Positions 1 to 9,400 of a DNA stretch of 10,586 bases are shown in pieces (the first letter of the stretch is position 1; each line of letters starts with the position of its first letter). This stretch comes from Cochliopodium minus (lineage: Eukaryota; Discosea; Himatismenida; Cochliopodiidae), in the NCBI GenBank assembly GCA_024220525.1, contig JAMYWO010000133.1, forward strand, positions 23,894 to 34,479. The letters run 5' to 3'. The notes beneath the pieces were generated by a model. It saw nothing but the letters and a program-made list of their open reading frames with translations, did no database searches and had not been told where the DNA came from. The position numbers were made by a program, and so were the translations under genes.

Positions 1-395
1 TCACTTTCTTTCTTTATTGTTGATTGGCAAGATATTTAGAATGATTCTTGCATGGAAAGAGAAAATGTTTTCTCTACTTGATTTAGAATTTGCGAGAGTG
101 TTTGTTGATAAAAAACTTTTAGATACAATATTGTTGTCCTCTTGTGAAGAAATTAACTTTTCCTATGCTTGAAAACAAGCTTTTGTCGTCAGCGATATTT
201 TCTTTGCAATTTTTCCAGAGAAGATTATTATTTGTGTTGTTTCTGTTTTTGATCATTATCCTATTTTTGCTGTTTTGATAGAGTTCTTTTGAAAGTGATC
301 CAGTGCCCCAGTATCTCCACTCAAAAATTAAGTGGCTTGTCTCAAAATTTTCATGGTAAACTTTCTCTTTTTTTTTTAATATTTATTCATTTCAC
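1..395 (-). other. Intron or 3' flank of the DOCK gene, not recognised
   Basis: This stretch follows the splice donor GTGAAATG at 395-388 on the minus strand. Unlike most long introns in the window it is not an A/T simple repeat but mixed sequence with about a third G+C. It holds two overlapping open stretches on the minus strand. One runs from 382 to the TAA at 121-119 and includes the peptide FEWRYWGTGSLSKELYQ. The other, in another frame, runs from about 165 and ends in TGA at 3-1. Neither resembles DOCK, and no DOCK sequence is missing at this point. If the sequence is circular, 395-1 plus 10586-10581 would form one intron of about 401 nt ending in TTACAG. Otherwise it is the start of an intron cut by the window edge. 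A decayed gene fragment is possible. Confidence 0.5.
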
Positions 396-3300
396 CTCTT
401 GTCATCTTCCTTTGCCAACAAATCGAAAATGTTGCAAAGTTCTCTATGGCAGCTGGAGATTTTGAGGAGATCTTTCTGTTCCTCGTGCATTTCGAGCAAA
501 GCAAGGTAGATGAAATCAGAGTACTCATACATCTTTGCATTGTTGAACTGTTTCGCTGCTCGAATGAGCGTTTCAACTAGGTTCTTTTTTTTTTTAAAAA
601 ATTAGATATTAAAAACAAATGAAAAAAAATAATCAAGCATATAAAAATTGAAATTTAAAATTTGAATAAAAATGAAATTTAAAAAAAATAAAGAATTTAA
701 AAAAAAATAAAAAAGATAATATGAAGAAAAATAAAGAAATAAAAAAAAATAAAAGATAATATGAAGAAAAATTTAATTAGAATGAAATAACAAGAAATAA
801 AAAATCAAAAATTAATGTAAAATCAAAAATTAATTTTAAAATTAAAAAAATAAAAAGTTTTTTAAATTTTTTTTAAAAAAAGTAAAGAATTAAAAATTAA
901 TTAAAAAGTGAAATAATAAGAAAGAATAAATAAATAAATTCTAGTTTTTACTTCTTGGGTGAATAGGTAGGATTGGGGACCTTCTTCGTTGTTTTGGGCG
1001 TACTCCACTGCACCAGGGATGATCTTTTCGAAAACTGAAATGTCGAACTTGAAGGTGGTATCTTTCTCTTCGTTTACCAAAAAATCAGTGATTAAAGCAG
1101 CAACATGTAAAGTACAAACCTTTTTAAAAAAAATAAAAATAAAAAATAAATAAAAAAATAAAAAAATTAAAAAAAAAAATAAGGAAGAAATAAAAAAAAG
1201 TTTTAAAGAATAAAAAAAATAATTAAAAATAAAAGATTAAAAAAAAATAATTAAAAATAATAAATGAACAAAAAATTAAATTAATAAAATTAAAACAAAA
1301 AAATGAATAAAATTAAAATAATTTTTACGGCAGCTTCTGAATGATATTCTGCTTTTTCATGAAAACTAGACAAAGCACAGAGCCAAGTGATTCTCAAATC
1401 GGGAGTCTGAGAGTAACCAGCAGCGATGCGGAAATAAAGTTCGGCAATCTCCTCCAACTCTCCAATTTTCATGACCTCCTTGATCTTGATGTTGTCCTGG
1501 AGCAACTTGGTCAAAGTGTAGGAAATGTCCTGCAACTCCTTTGAAAAAAGAGATTTGTAGTATTTGTTGTCCCTCAAACCTTTCTCTTTGTATCCATTAG
1601 GCATGATGTCAATGGTGATCTTTTGAAAATCAAAGATGCTCAGTTTGATGAGAGTTTCCAACGATTTTTTCATGTAAAACCCGTCATTGGTGATTTCGTT
1701 GTTTGCGATGAGACTTGAGAGGGCGATGGAGGATTGGGTTTTGACTCGGGTCAGATTGGCGACTTGTCTGTTGTTCTCCGAAATTATTTCGTAAAGCAAG
1801 TAGGTTGCTTCGTCCCTTATTTCCTTCGTTTCGCAATTGCATAGACGCAGAACAACCCTGCAAAGCTCTTGGCAATAAGGAGTGTTGAATACAAAAATGT
1901 GTTTTTGATAGCGCTTCAAGAACTTGTGAAGACTATCAAATATGCAATGCAAAGTTCTGTTTGATTGCCTGTTGTCCAACATAACCCAAAAACATTGTAC
2001 GATCTTGTCGAAGATGGGAAGAGGTTTGCTGGGCATGCTACTGAACTGTTGCTTCCAATAGCTGAAAGCTTCTTCGATGATATCCAGTGCAAGAAGTGAA
2101 CTTTGTGCTCCAAGTTTTTTGTTTAGAGACTCGTAGCTCTTTTCTTTTGATGTCCATGATATCCCCATAGTAAAGAAGGGAGGCAAGAACTTGGCGGATA
2201 TTAGAGGAGGTATTTTGATAAGTTCCTCACTTCCATCGAATGAAATCACTTTCACACAGACTGCCACTAGCTCGAAGAAGATGCAAACACGATTTGCCTC
2301 TGCGTTTGCCCACCAACTTTTAAGCAGTTCTTTGTTGATGTTGTCGAGTATCCACAAGACACAAGTCAACAAACATTTTCTTGAAACGTTTTCTGCAGAT
2401 TTCTTTTCGATGAAAGGTTTTATTTGAGCCCAGTTTTGTATCAACTCTTCGATCAAAACGAAATATATTTGTGCGATTCTTTCCTTCTTTGATTTCTCTT
2501 GATATCTTTGATCATATTCATGTTTTGCAATCAATGATTGAAGTGAAGCACAGATGTAAGTTATTTTGTGATCTTCTTGGTCCTTCTCTGTTGGGGTTTC
2601 CTTCTGAGGTAGAGTTCCTTCAATGGTTTCCTTCTTCTCTTCAACATTTACAGGCGCATTTTGCACATTCTTTTGCGCAGCTTCGCCCAACAACTTGATG
2701 ATCGTTCCAATAGAGTTCTTGATCAAAATGTGCATCAAAGGATACTCAAACTTCAACTTGGTGTAAGTATCCACCTCATCAAATCTGAATTCGCTTCTAG
2801 GAAGATTAAGAGGGATCCAATGTTCATGGTCAGAAACAATTCTAATGAAATCAGTCTTCATCAAAGAAACCATGTTAGGATTCGTGTTGAACTGCTTTTC
2901 CAATTCTTCCAAATAATCATTGACTGCATCGATCACGTATCCTCTGTTCCACAAGCTGATCAAGTCCCTTATGAAAAGGGAAATGTGCGCATTGAACATT
3001 CTCACCGCCTCCAGCATCTTCTTTCCATTTTGTTTGCTTTCTTTGATTGCCAATTTAGCAAACAAAGACATTGTCTTCCCAATAACCCTAGAAGTAGTTC
3101 CTTCTTTTTGGAATTCAACTCTATTAAGATGAAGATCTACATTAAAAAAAAAAGTTTTATTTTTTAAAAATAAAGCAAAATCTTTAAAAATAATTTAAAA
3201 AAGTTGTTAAATAAAGTTAAATAAAGTTTGTGATAATAATAAAAAATGTTTACTTTCTAGATTGTTATTATCATCATGTGAAATGGCGATAGATTTGATC

Positions 3301-6300
3301 AAAGTATCAAAAAACAACCAAGATGTGTGGAAAAAATTTTCAATGACAATCCCTTTCTCTCTTCCTGCAGAAATATACATTGACAAAATGAGCCAATTAT
3401 GCATGATCACTTCGACAGGTTCTCTTTCACAGCCTCTTTCGTTATCAAAAGCGTAAGTGATGTATTGATGGAAAATACCTGTACGAGCTCTTTGAATAAC
3501 ACCAAGAAGATTTTGTAATTTGAAAATCGATTTAACGAAAGTAGCTTTTGAAAAAAAAAAAAAGTTAAAAAAAAAAAATAAAAAATAAAATTTTAACCAA
3601 TAAAAATTAAAAAATAAATAAAAAATTTTTTTTTTTTTTACTAAATGCCAAAACACCAATTTCTTGTCCTCTGATACACAATACCCTTATAAATGACTGA
3701 AAAAACACAGGTAAAGCAGAGATGGCATCGCTAGAGTTGAAATCCAACATTTTTTCCAAGGACTCTTGGAGTTTGTCGTCTGCAAAAAACTCTTTCAAGT
3801 GGTAATAGCGGTAGAATTGGGACAAAACAGGGTCTTCACTAATTATTGTAGAATCAAGGTGAATCTTGAATTGAAATATTTCACTACCATTTGCTGCATA
3901 TTTATCTTGCCAATGTGTCTTTTAAAAAGGTATTTAAATAATTTAAAAAATAAATAAAAAATAAATAAAATATTAAATTTAAAACAAAATCTAAAATAAA
4001 AATAAAAATAAAAATTTAAAATAAAAATAAATAAATAAAAATAAAAATAAAAATAAAAATAAACAATTTAAAAAATTTGAAAAAAATAATTTTTTTTTTT
4101 TTTTTTACTTCTGGTAAAGAAAGATATTTAGCAGGAAGCTCATCAAGGATGATGACAGGAACGCTTGTGTGATCTCCTCTGTTGTGTTTGGTGAATTGAA
4201 AGTTTTTATACAAAGGATAAAAGGCATAGCCAAACTTTGAAACCAAAGAAGAACCACCAGTCTTCTTGTAAGAAGTGTTGACAGTGAAGAACGTGAACAA
4301 CAAATGGTGCTTCTCTGAAAGTTTGTTAGGCAGTTTGATTTTGAACTCTTCAATCCAAACAGGGTTCTTTTGTTTGTGGGTTACATGAGTAAATATTTCG
4401 TCTAAAAGAATAGGGCTTGAGGACTTTCCAAAGATACATTTGAGAACAGTTTCCTCGTTAGATTTGAGCTGGATTCTCACCATGAAGTTGGGTTTCACTT
4501 GTTTTTGGGAGCTGAAATCTGCTTTTAGGGGGTAGACGTAGAGATTGTTGACCCAAGTGAATTTTGGAGAAGGGATCTGGGGTGTTGAGAAATGCTCGAT
4601 TTCTTTGGTGAATTTGATGTCCATCTTCTTTTCGTTGGATGTCAACACGTTTTCTTGGATGTCACCTTGTTGGGAGTATTGCTTCAATGCGTTGTTTGCA
4701 GTGGTTTCTGTTGGGAAAATAAGATTGCAAGATGAATCAAGGTAATTCTCGGTGACATGATTTGGTTTTAACATTTCCACATTTAAAGAGAAGAAACCCC
4801 TCATCACTTTTTGTTTGGAGACTTTGTCAGATTTAAGAATCGAGATGGTTTGCAAGATGTCCTTCATCTCAAGGGGATAAATGGTATCATACACTTTGCT
4901 TCCTTCTTTAATCACCAAATTGGCTTTTTCGTCATAAACACAAATAGGACTCCAAGCAAAGATCTGTCTGTAAGAACCCAACTGAGCACAAAACTCTGGT
5001 GCGGTTTGTTTGACTTTGGTTTGGATTTTGGAAACTTTTGACATGTTTTGAAAATCGGTCATGTAAGGTTCTCTCACTTTAGAAAGATCTCCTTGTAAAA
5101 TGTTGTAGACTGAAAGGATGAGGTAAACATCCGCTGTAGCTTCAGGAATTGTAAAAACTGCTTTTTTGGACTTTGTATAAGCATGTTCTGGCTTTTGTAC
5201 TCTGTGCCCTGCAAGGAGCGACATTGTCAATTCTCTGTTAGTGTCAAAGTGGAAGTCCTCAGAGATTTTCTTCATGTTTTTGACGTCATAGAGGGCCAAC
5301 GAACAAAAAAAAGGTTCGAAATCTCCCAAAGCAAATTCTAAAGTTTCGATATCAACAGAAAATGTACATTGACTAAAATATGCAAAAGAGAAAATGAATA
5401 TTTTTTTATATTTTGAAATGATATGTTATAAAGATTGATTTAAAAAGGATTTACACTTGATTTTGAAAGATATAATCTTTATTTGGATTTTTCCCCAATT
5501 TGGATGATTCATCAGCTCTTGATCCAATAGATTCAATGTTTCCCCATTCATATTCAGGATTAAAACATCTCAATATATCCATCCTATCCTCCCTTCTCTT
5601 CTCTTCAAATTTCTCGTCGATATTATTGGTTATATTCCTTTTATATTTAACCACATCCTCTAATTTTGTTTCTTCTAATTTTTCGGTTGTTTTATTCTGT
5701 GCAGATTCATATATTTCTTCGGGGAGATCGTTATGTGTCTTTCCCTCTGAGGATTTTTGATATCCATAGTTATTTCTCAACAATACCTTCCAATCCGTTT
5801 CCATGAATTGGAAAAATTTGTTGGTTTGAGGATCCAATTTATCCATATCGACCTATTTTAGGTTATATTGAGAATATATTTTAGGATTGAATAAATGGAA
5901 GATAATTAGATTGTTATTTGGTAGATATATTTGGTTATTCAGTATTGAATCTGATATTAAATGAAATAGTGTTTTTGATATTGAAAATTTTTTTGTGAGA
6001 ATTTAATCTGCGCCATATAATTTGGATCAGCATTCACAAATGATAATATTATAGTATCATAATGATATTCAAAAGTTATTCCAAATTAAATGCCAAATAA
6101 TTTTCAATGTATATCTATTTTAAATTCCCTTCCAATTCTATTCTGCATCCATTTTTTTTGAACAATATATCCCTTACCGGCCTCAAATCGCTGATTGATT
6201 TCACTGTTTTGGGTATTTTCTCGAGGGTGATATCTTTCTTGGGAAAAAGGATCAAATCATCATCCAAAGAGATTTCCTTCTTCTCTATCAATTCTTTCAA

Positions 6301-6544
6301 TTTGTTTTCATAATCGAAAATGGAAGGTGTAATATTGACATTCTTGATTGAATGAAGAAATTTAAAATGAGGCTGATTGTTATTAAAGGGGTAATGAAAT
6401 TATTACATTGGATATCCCTTTCAATTCTTCGATGGTCATTGAATGATCTTGATGTACTCCACTCATAGTGCTCTCCCTTCTTTTTTCACCTATTAAATTG
6501 GCATGAGTAATAGGAGTTTTCTTCTCAATTTTATTATCGATCAT
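396..6544 (-). CDS. DOCK-family (zizimin/DOCK-C-like) Rho GTPase exchange factor, 5' part, nine exons
   Basis: Exons on the minus strand: 6544-6407, 6372-6178, 5852-5455, 5372-4109, 3918-3642, 3544-3254, 3136-1329, 1119-952, 583-396. All junctions are GT-AG with matching phases, giving 4727 nt or about 1575 residues. The start is the ATG at 6544, directly after an A-tract; no in-frame ATG lies upstream before a stop. Residues about 50-135 match the N-terminal region of DOCK6-8 (DLILFPKKDI, then LDPQTNKFFQFMETDW). At about 260-390 is the conserved EPFFCSLALYDVK block followed by F-A-W. At about 519-660 is the DHR-1/C2 domain (NNLYVYPLKADF, CIFGKSS, KLPxxLxxxHHLLFTFF), which in this family binds phosphoinositides. 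An armadillo-like helical region follows, with DHEHWIPLNLP near 957. DHR-2 starts near 1420 (YFRIAAGYSQTPDLRITWL). DHR-2 loads GTP on Rac or Cdc42. No PH domain is seen, which favours the DOCK-C over the DOCK-D type. The reading frame stops inside DHR-2 at the last exon (phase 2); the rest is not to its left in this window. Confidence 0.93.
584..951 (-). repeat. DOCK intron 8 (368 nt), A/T low complexity
   Basis: The donor is GTAAAAAC at 951 and the acceptor is a long A-tract ending AAG at 584. The body is nearly pure A/T with short repeats and a few G's and C's. The phase-0 join gives FTQE then NLVETLIRAAKQF, matching the family. A competing acceptor (CCTAG, 5 nt further in) would break the frame. 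Confidence 0.85.
1120..1328 (-). repeat. DOCK intron 7 (209 nt), A/T low complexity
   Basis: The donor is GTAAAAAT at 1328 and the acceptor is TTTAAAAAG ending at 1120. The body is almost wholly A and T in short repeats. The phase-0 join links YHSEAA to VCTLHVAALITDFL, matching the lobe A helix of DHR-2. Confidence 0.88.
3137..3253 (-). other. DOCK intron 6 (117 nt)
   Basis: The donor is GTAAAC at 3253 and the acceptor is AATGTAG ending at 3137, immediately after a T-tract. The phase-1 join builds Asn 855 and links the DDNNNLE end of exon 6 to LHLNRVEFQ. Confidence 0.8.
3545..3641 (-). other. DOCK intron 5 (97 nt), A-tract then T-rich
   Basis: The donor is GTAAAAAAA at 3641, followed by A's and then T-rich sequence up to the acceptor TTCAAAAG ending at 3545. 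The phase-1 join gives LAFTTFVKSIF. It is almost entirely A and T. Confidence 0.85.
3919..4108 (-). repeat. DOCK intron 4 with A-tract and (AAAAAT)n low complexity
   Basis: The donor GTAAAA at 4108 runs straight into about 20 A's (minus strand), followed by T-rich repeats. On the plus strand, roughly 3950-4065 reads as repeated AAAAAT/AAAT units. The acceptor is TTTTAAAAG ending at 3919. Both flanking exons are in phase 0, joining SLPE to THWQDKY. Confidence 0.85.
5373..5454 (-). other. DOCK intron 3 (82 nt)
   Basis: The donor is GTAAATCC at 5454 and the acceptor is TATTTTAG ending at 5373. It splits a Val codon (phase 2) and joins FQNQ to QCTFSVDIETLEFALGDF, matching the family block just before EPFFCSLALYDVK. 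It is AT-rich with no simple repeat. Confidence 0.85.
5853..6177 (-). other. DOCK intron 2 (325 nt)
   Basis: The donor is GTAAGG at 6177 and the acceptor is AAAATAG ending at 5853; both flanking exons are in phase 0. The sequence is AT-rich but not a simple repeat. It looks like an ordinary intron, unlike the A/T-tract introns further into the gene. Skipping it joins ISDLRP to VDMDKLDPQ, which follows the DOCK-C family order. No other feature is seen in it. Confidence 0.85.
6373..6406 (-). other. DOCK intron 1, 34 nt mini-intron
   Basis: The donor is GTAATA at 6406 and the acceptor is ATCAG ending at 6373. Its length is not a multiple of three and it carries stop codons in frame, so removing it is needed to join residues 46 (N) and 47 (P). 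The resulting peptide (GISN then PHFKFLHSIKNVN) resembles the N-terminus of DOCK-C proteins in order and position. The short length is unusual outside ciliates and a few other protists. Confidence 0.7.
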
Positions 6545-6793
6545 TTTTTTTTTTTTTTTGATATTATTTTTCAAGGCCAAAATGAGTCCAAATAATTGGG
6601 GGATCAAACTGCAAGATTGTCAAACTAGCTAAACTGCTTTGGTGAGAAATATATCTCGAATGAAAAATTGATAATTTAAAATATAAAAAAAAATGATAAA
6701 AAGTCAATTACAATAAATCCATTTAATCACGATTACAGAAAAAAATTGTAGAGATTTATCCCTTTATTTTTAAATCAATAAAAACCTTTCAGT
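6545..6793 (-). other. Intergenic region between the VIPAS39 homologue and DOCK
   Basis: It holds 249 nt between the TAA at 6796-6794 and the ATG at 6544. It contains an AATAAA hexamer on the minus strand at 6768-6763, about 30 nt after the stop, which could serve polyadenylation of the upstream gene. A run of A's lies directly before the DOCK start, as is common for translation starts in AT-rich protists. A CTTGCAG near 6612 could be an acceptor for a 5' untranslated exon. No gene is seen. Confidence 0.6.
6763..6768 (-). terminator. Candidate polyadenylation signal AATAAA
   Basis: The hexamer AATAAA lies on the minus strand shortly after the VIPAS39 stop codon. In sequence this AT-rich the match alone is weak evidence; its position is what supports it. 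Confidence 0.4.
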
Positions 6794-9191
6794 TTACTTC
6801 CATTTCTGACTTGGATTTTTCAGAATCTTGTTGATTTTGGAGCCCAACATGTTGCCTGTCATGCTATCCATTTTAGATACAACAGTGTCCTTGAAATGAA
6901 CAAGCCTTTCTTTGCTTTGAAGGTCCACAAGAGAATCGATAGCAACATCATAAAGCCTATACTTCAATGCGACAGCGTATCTTTCTTCAGGATCGGGAAT
7001 AAGCTTAGCGTAATACTCTATTATTTTAATTGGAGCTTTGTTTTGAGATAAAACCTTATAACGTAAATTAAGTTTGTGATCATTAAATGAAAAAAGAAAA
7101 TGTTTTAAAACAGAGTTTGAATTACAAGAACAAAAGGTTCGAATCCTATTGGAGAATGCAAAGTTTTAGTGAATACTCCTTTTTCTACCAATATTGTTAG
7201 GAGGCTGTCCCAATCGCCTAAATAGTGTTTAGTTATTTCCAAGAAAATGTTTGAATGTAAAAGAAAAAAGTTTTTCTTTAAATAAATTGTTACCAATTTT
7301 AGAACGAGCTAGCGTAGAATCAAAAAAAAAAAAATTTTTAAAAAAAATATACTGATGAATATTATTTACCATTTAGTTTCGTCCATGCATACATATTTTC
7401 AGGGATCTATAAAATCAGAAATAAAATTCAATTAATCAATTTATTTTTTAAAAACAGAAACTAATAAAATTTTTTTTTTTTTACTTCAAACAGTTTTTGT
7501 AAGGAAAGAGGAGAAGACAATTTGTCGATGGAAGCAAATGGATGATAAAAAAGGCAATAATACAAAGTCTGATTCAATGTAGAACCAACCAAAGAAAAAC
7601 CTAAGTTTTTACGTGGAAATTTGACATAAATTTGGTCTCCTCTCTTCTGACAACTTTCGTCGAAATCATCGATAGTCAACTGTCTCTTAAGAAGATCTAT
7701 TTGGTTTTTGAGATGTTGCACTACATTGACGCTGTTGGGAATGTTCGTGTTGAAATGGTTCATTGCATGTGTAAGTGCTTGTATTTTCTTGGCAGGAGCA
7801 TTCTGGTGATTAGCAAAGGAAATCATTGCGTAGCCCTGTTTATTTTTTTTTTAAATTTAAAACAAAAAAAATTTCGTTGGAACATTTTAAAAAAATTATA
7901 ATAAAAAATTTTTTTTTGTTTTTTTACTTCTTCTTTGGGTTGTTTTAAAACTTTATAAATAAAAGCAATTTCCTTGTATTCTTCATTATTTTCCAAAAAG
8001 CAAATATCTTGAACAAAAAATAAAAAAATAAAATAAAAATAAAAAATGAACAAAATAAATAATAAATATAATTTTAAAAATAAAATAAATAATAAAATAA
8101 AAAATAAATATAATTTTAAAAATTAAATTGAAATGAAAAAATATTTTGAAAAAAAATAATTTTTTATTTTTTTATTTTTTTACAATGATGAGAAGCTGCT
8201 TTATATTTCCCAATTATTTCAATGAATAAATCTTGTTTTAAAGTGTCTCTAATAAACAAAACTATTTGTAATAAAACGTCATCGTCCAAAGAATCAATGG
8301 CCAAGTTGAGCAGCTCTTCTTTTTGTTGGATGCTTTTGAAAACTGTCAAGTCCACGTGGAGTCCTTTCAAAAGACAATTTATAGCACTAGCTGGAGAATT
8401 AGATGATTTGAGAGACTCCAATTCAATTTGGAGTATGCTTTTTTCCTCTTGTTAAAAAAATTTTAAAAAATCAATTTAAAAAAATTTCAAATAATAGAAA
8501 TTAAAAAAATTAAAAAAATTAAAAAATTAAAAAATAATTTTTGATAAAAAAATATTTGAAAAAAGAAAAAAATGATTAAAATCAAAACAAAAATCAAAAC
8601 AAAAATAAAAATATAACAAAAAAATAAAATAATTGAAAAAAAATAAAATAATAAATAAAATTAAAATCCTAAATAAATTAATTGAAAAAAAATAAAATAA
8701 TAAAATTAAATAATAATAAAAAATTAACAATAAAAATTTTTTACCAAGAAGCTTTCGTATTATCTCATCATCGTTTTGAACAATAATTTTTCTATCATTT
8801 TTTTTGATGTTGTTATTAAAATCGTTGCTTTGATTATCTGATTGATCAATTGATGGGGATCTATTGATCTGAGATGGTGATTCATTATCCACTTTGAGAT
8901 TGGGTATGGTGTTGAAGATTTTGGGATCATTGTCGCTATTGTTGGATAAATTTAGATTGTTAGATGTATTCAAGGATTGAGTATTCCTTATCGTTGTATT
9001 ATTATTCTGTGTTTGATTATTATTGTTTGATTGTGATAATGATTGATTCTTTGGTTGATTGTTGCTGATATTGTTATTTGGAGGTATTATTTGGGAATTT
9101 CTTTGTTGTTTTATTTGTTGGTTCTGATTTTGATTGGGTGGTTGATTTGGTTTCTTTGATGCAAACATCAGGCTAAAATCATCGTCTCCAT
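6794..9191 (-). CDS. VIPAS39 / SPE-39 (VPS16B) homologue, eight exons, first exon uncertain
   Basis: Exons on the minus strand: 9191-8745, 8447-8184, 8007-7928, 7835-7485, 7406-7370, 7308-7294, 7217-7126, 7054-6794, all GT-AG and in phase, ending TAA. Starting at the first in-frame ATG (9168) gives 507 residues; the human protein is about 490. The N-terminal ~110 residues are rich in N, Q and S. From about residue 145 onward the order follows VIPAS39 and its Vps16-C-type helical domain: LLQIVLFIRDTLKQ, YICFLENNEEYKEIA, QIDLLKRQLTIDD, LYYCLFYHPF, LSSPLSLQKLFEV, ARSK, HSPIGFEPF, QNKAPIKIIEYYAKL and a C-terminal NPSQKWK. In animals the protein partners VPS33B (the CHEVI complex) and acts in endosome, lysosome and secretory-granule trafficking; that role here is inferred. 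The exon is open upstream of the ATG to an AG at 9193-9192 and encodes DGDDDFSL, resembling the acidic N-terminal stretch of animal VIPAS39. A missing first exon is therefore likely. Confidence 0.9.
7294..7308 (-). CDS. 15-nt micro-exon of the VIPAS39 homologue
   Basis: It is flanked by the acceptor ACGCTAG (ending 7309) and the donor GTAACAATT (starting 7293). Entering in phase 1 and leaving in phase 1, it supplies A-R-S-K-I and part of the next Gly. The product reads WTKLNARSKIGDWDSLL, matching the conserved A-A-R-A-K-L then W-x-x-V/L segment of animal VIPAS39. Without it the two neighbouring exons remain in frame but lose the conserved A-R-x-K. Confidence 0.8.
7836..7927 (-). other. VIPAS39 intron C/D (92 nt)
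   Basis: The donor is GTAAAAAAAC at 7927 and the acceptor is TAAACAG ending at 7836. It is phase 0 and joins KQPKEE to GYAMISFANHQ. It has an A-tract followed by a T-rich body. Confidence 0.85.
8008..8183 (-). repeat. VIPAS39 intron B/C (176 nt), A/T low complexity
   Basis: The donor is GTAAAAAAATA at 8183 and the acceptor is TTGTTCAAG ending at 8008. The interior is repeated A/T units. The phase-1 join creates Tyr in HHYICFLENNEE, which aligns with the family. Confidence 0.85.
8448..8744 (-). repeat. VIPAS39 intron A/B (297 nt), A/T low complexity
   Basis: The donor is GTAAAAAATTTT at 8744 and the acceptor is TTAACAAG ending at 8448. The body is almost pure A/T. An unspliced reading frame through it encodes only a Phe/Leu/Ile/Tyr run and is not a membrane domain. 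The phase-1 join gives IIRKLLEEKSILQIELE. Confidence 0.85.
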
Positions 9192-9266
9192 CTTTCAAAA
9201 TATAAGAAATATAAAATTATGTGGTGTATAAATTTTAAATTCAAATCAATGAGAATCAATGAATAN

Positions 9267-9302
<36 letters not shown>

Positions 9303-9400
9303 ATTTTTTATTTTTTATTTTTTATTTTTTATTTTTTATTTTTATTTTTAAAATTTTTGATAATTTTTTATTTTTATTTTTTATTTTATTTTTTTTTTAC
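9192..9400 (-). repeat. Low-complexity junction with one undetermined base
   Basis: On the plus strand, 9268-9400 is largely a tandem array of T6A units (about eleven copies near 9268-9351) followed by T-rich sequence. An undetermined base (n) at 9266 sits at the edge of the array. On the minus strand the segment begins with a good donor after the DOCK exon (GTAAAAAAAA at 9400) and ends with AAAG before the VIPAS39 exon, so it looks like one intron of 209 nt. It contains no coding sequence, no usable ATG for VIPAS39 and no DOCK lobe C exon. A collapsed repeat or assembly join here is likely. Confidence 0.75.

Noticed and set aside
1684-2113. Minus-strand reading frames of 60-65 codons inside the large DOCK exon
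   Set aside because: They are out-of-frame shadows of the homology-supported DOCK frame.
2661-3167. 168-codon plus-strand reading frame
   Set aside because: It lies opposite the large DOCK exon (3136-1329), which has clear family homology. The plus-strand peptide has no recognisable features.
6545-6607. N-terminal extension of DOCK upstream of the chosen ATG
   Set aside because: The extension has no ATG in frame before a stop, would start at TTG, and would translate the A-tract as a lysine run.
8527-8744. Phe/Leu/Ile/Tyr-rich reading frame running on from the VIPAS39 exon, looking like membrane segments
   Set aside because: It is translation of the A/T-only intron after the donor at 8744; the family match resumes at 8447 in the correct phase.
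9268-9351. Regular T6A units considered as an array with spacers (CRISPR- or telomere-like)
   Set aside because: There are no spacers and no G-rich strand. It is a simple repeat like those in other introns of this window.
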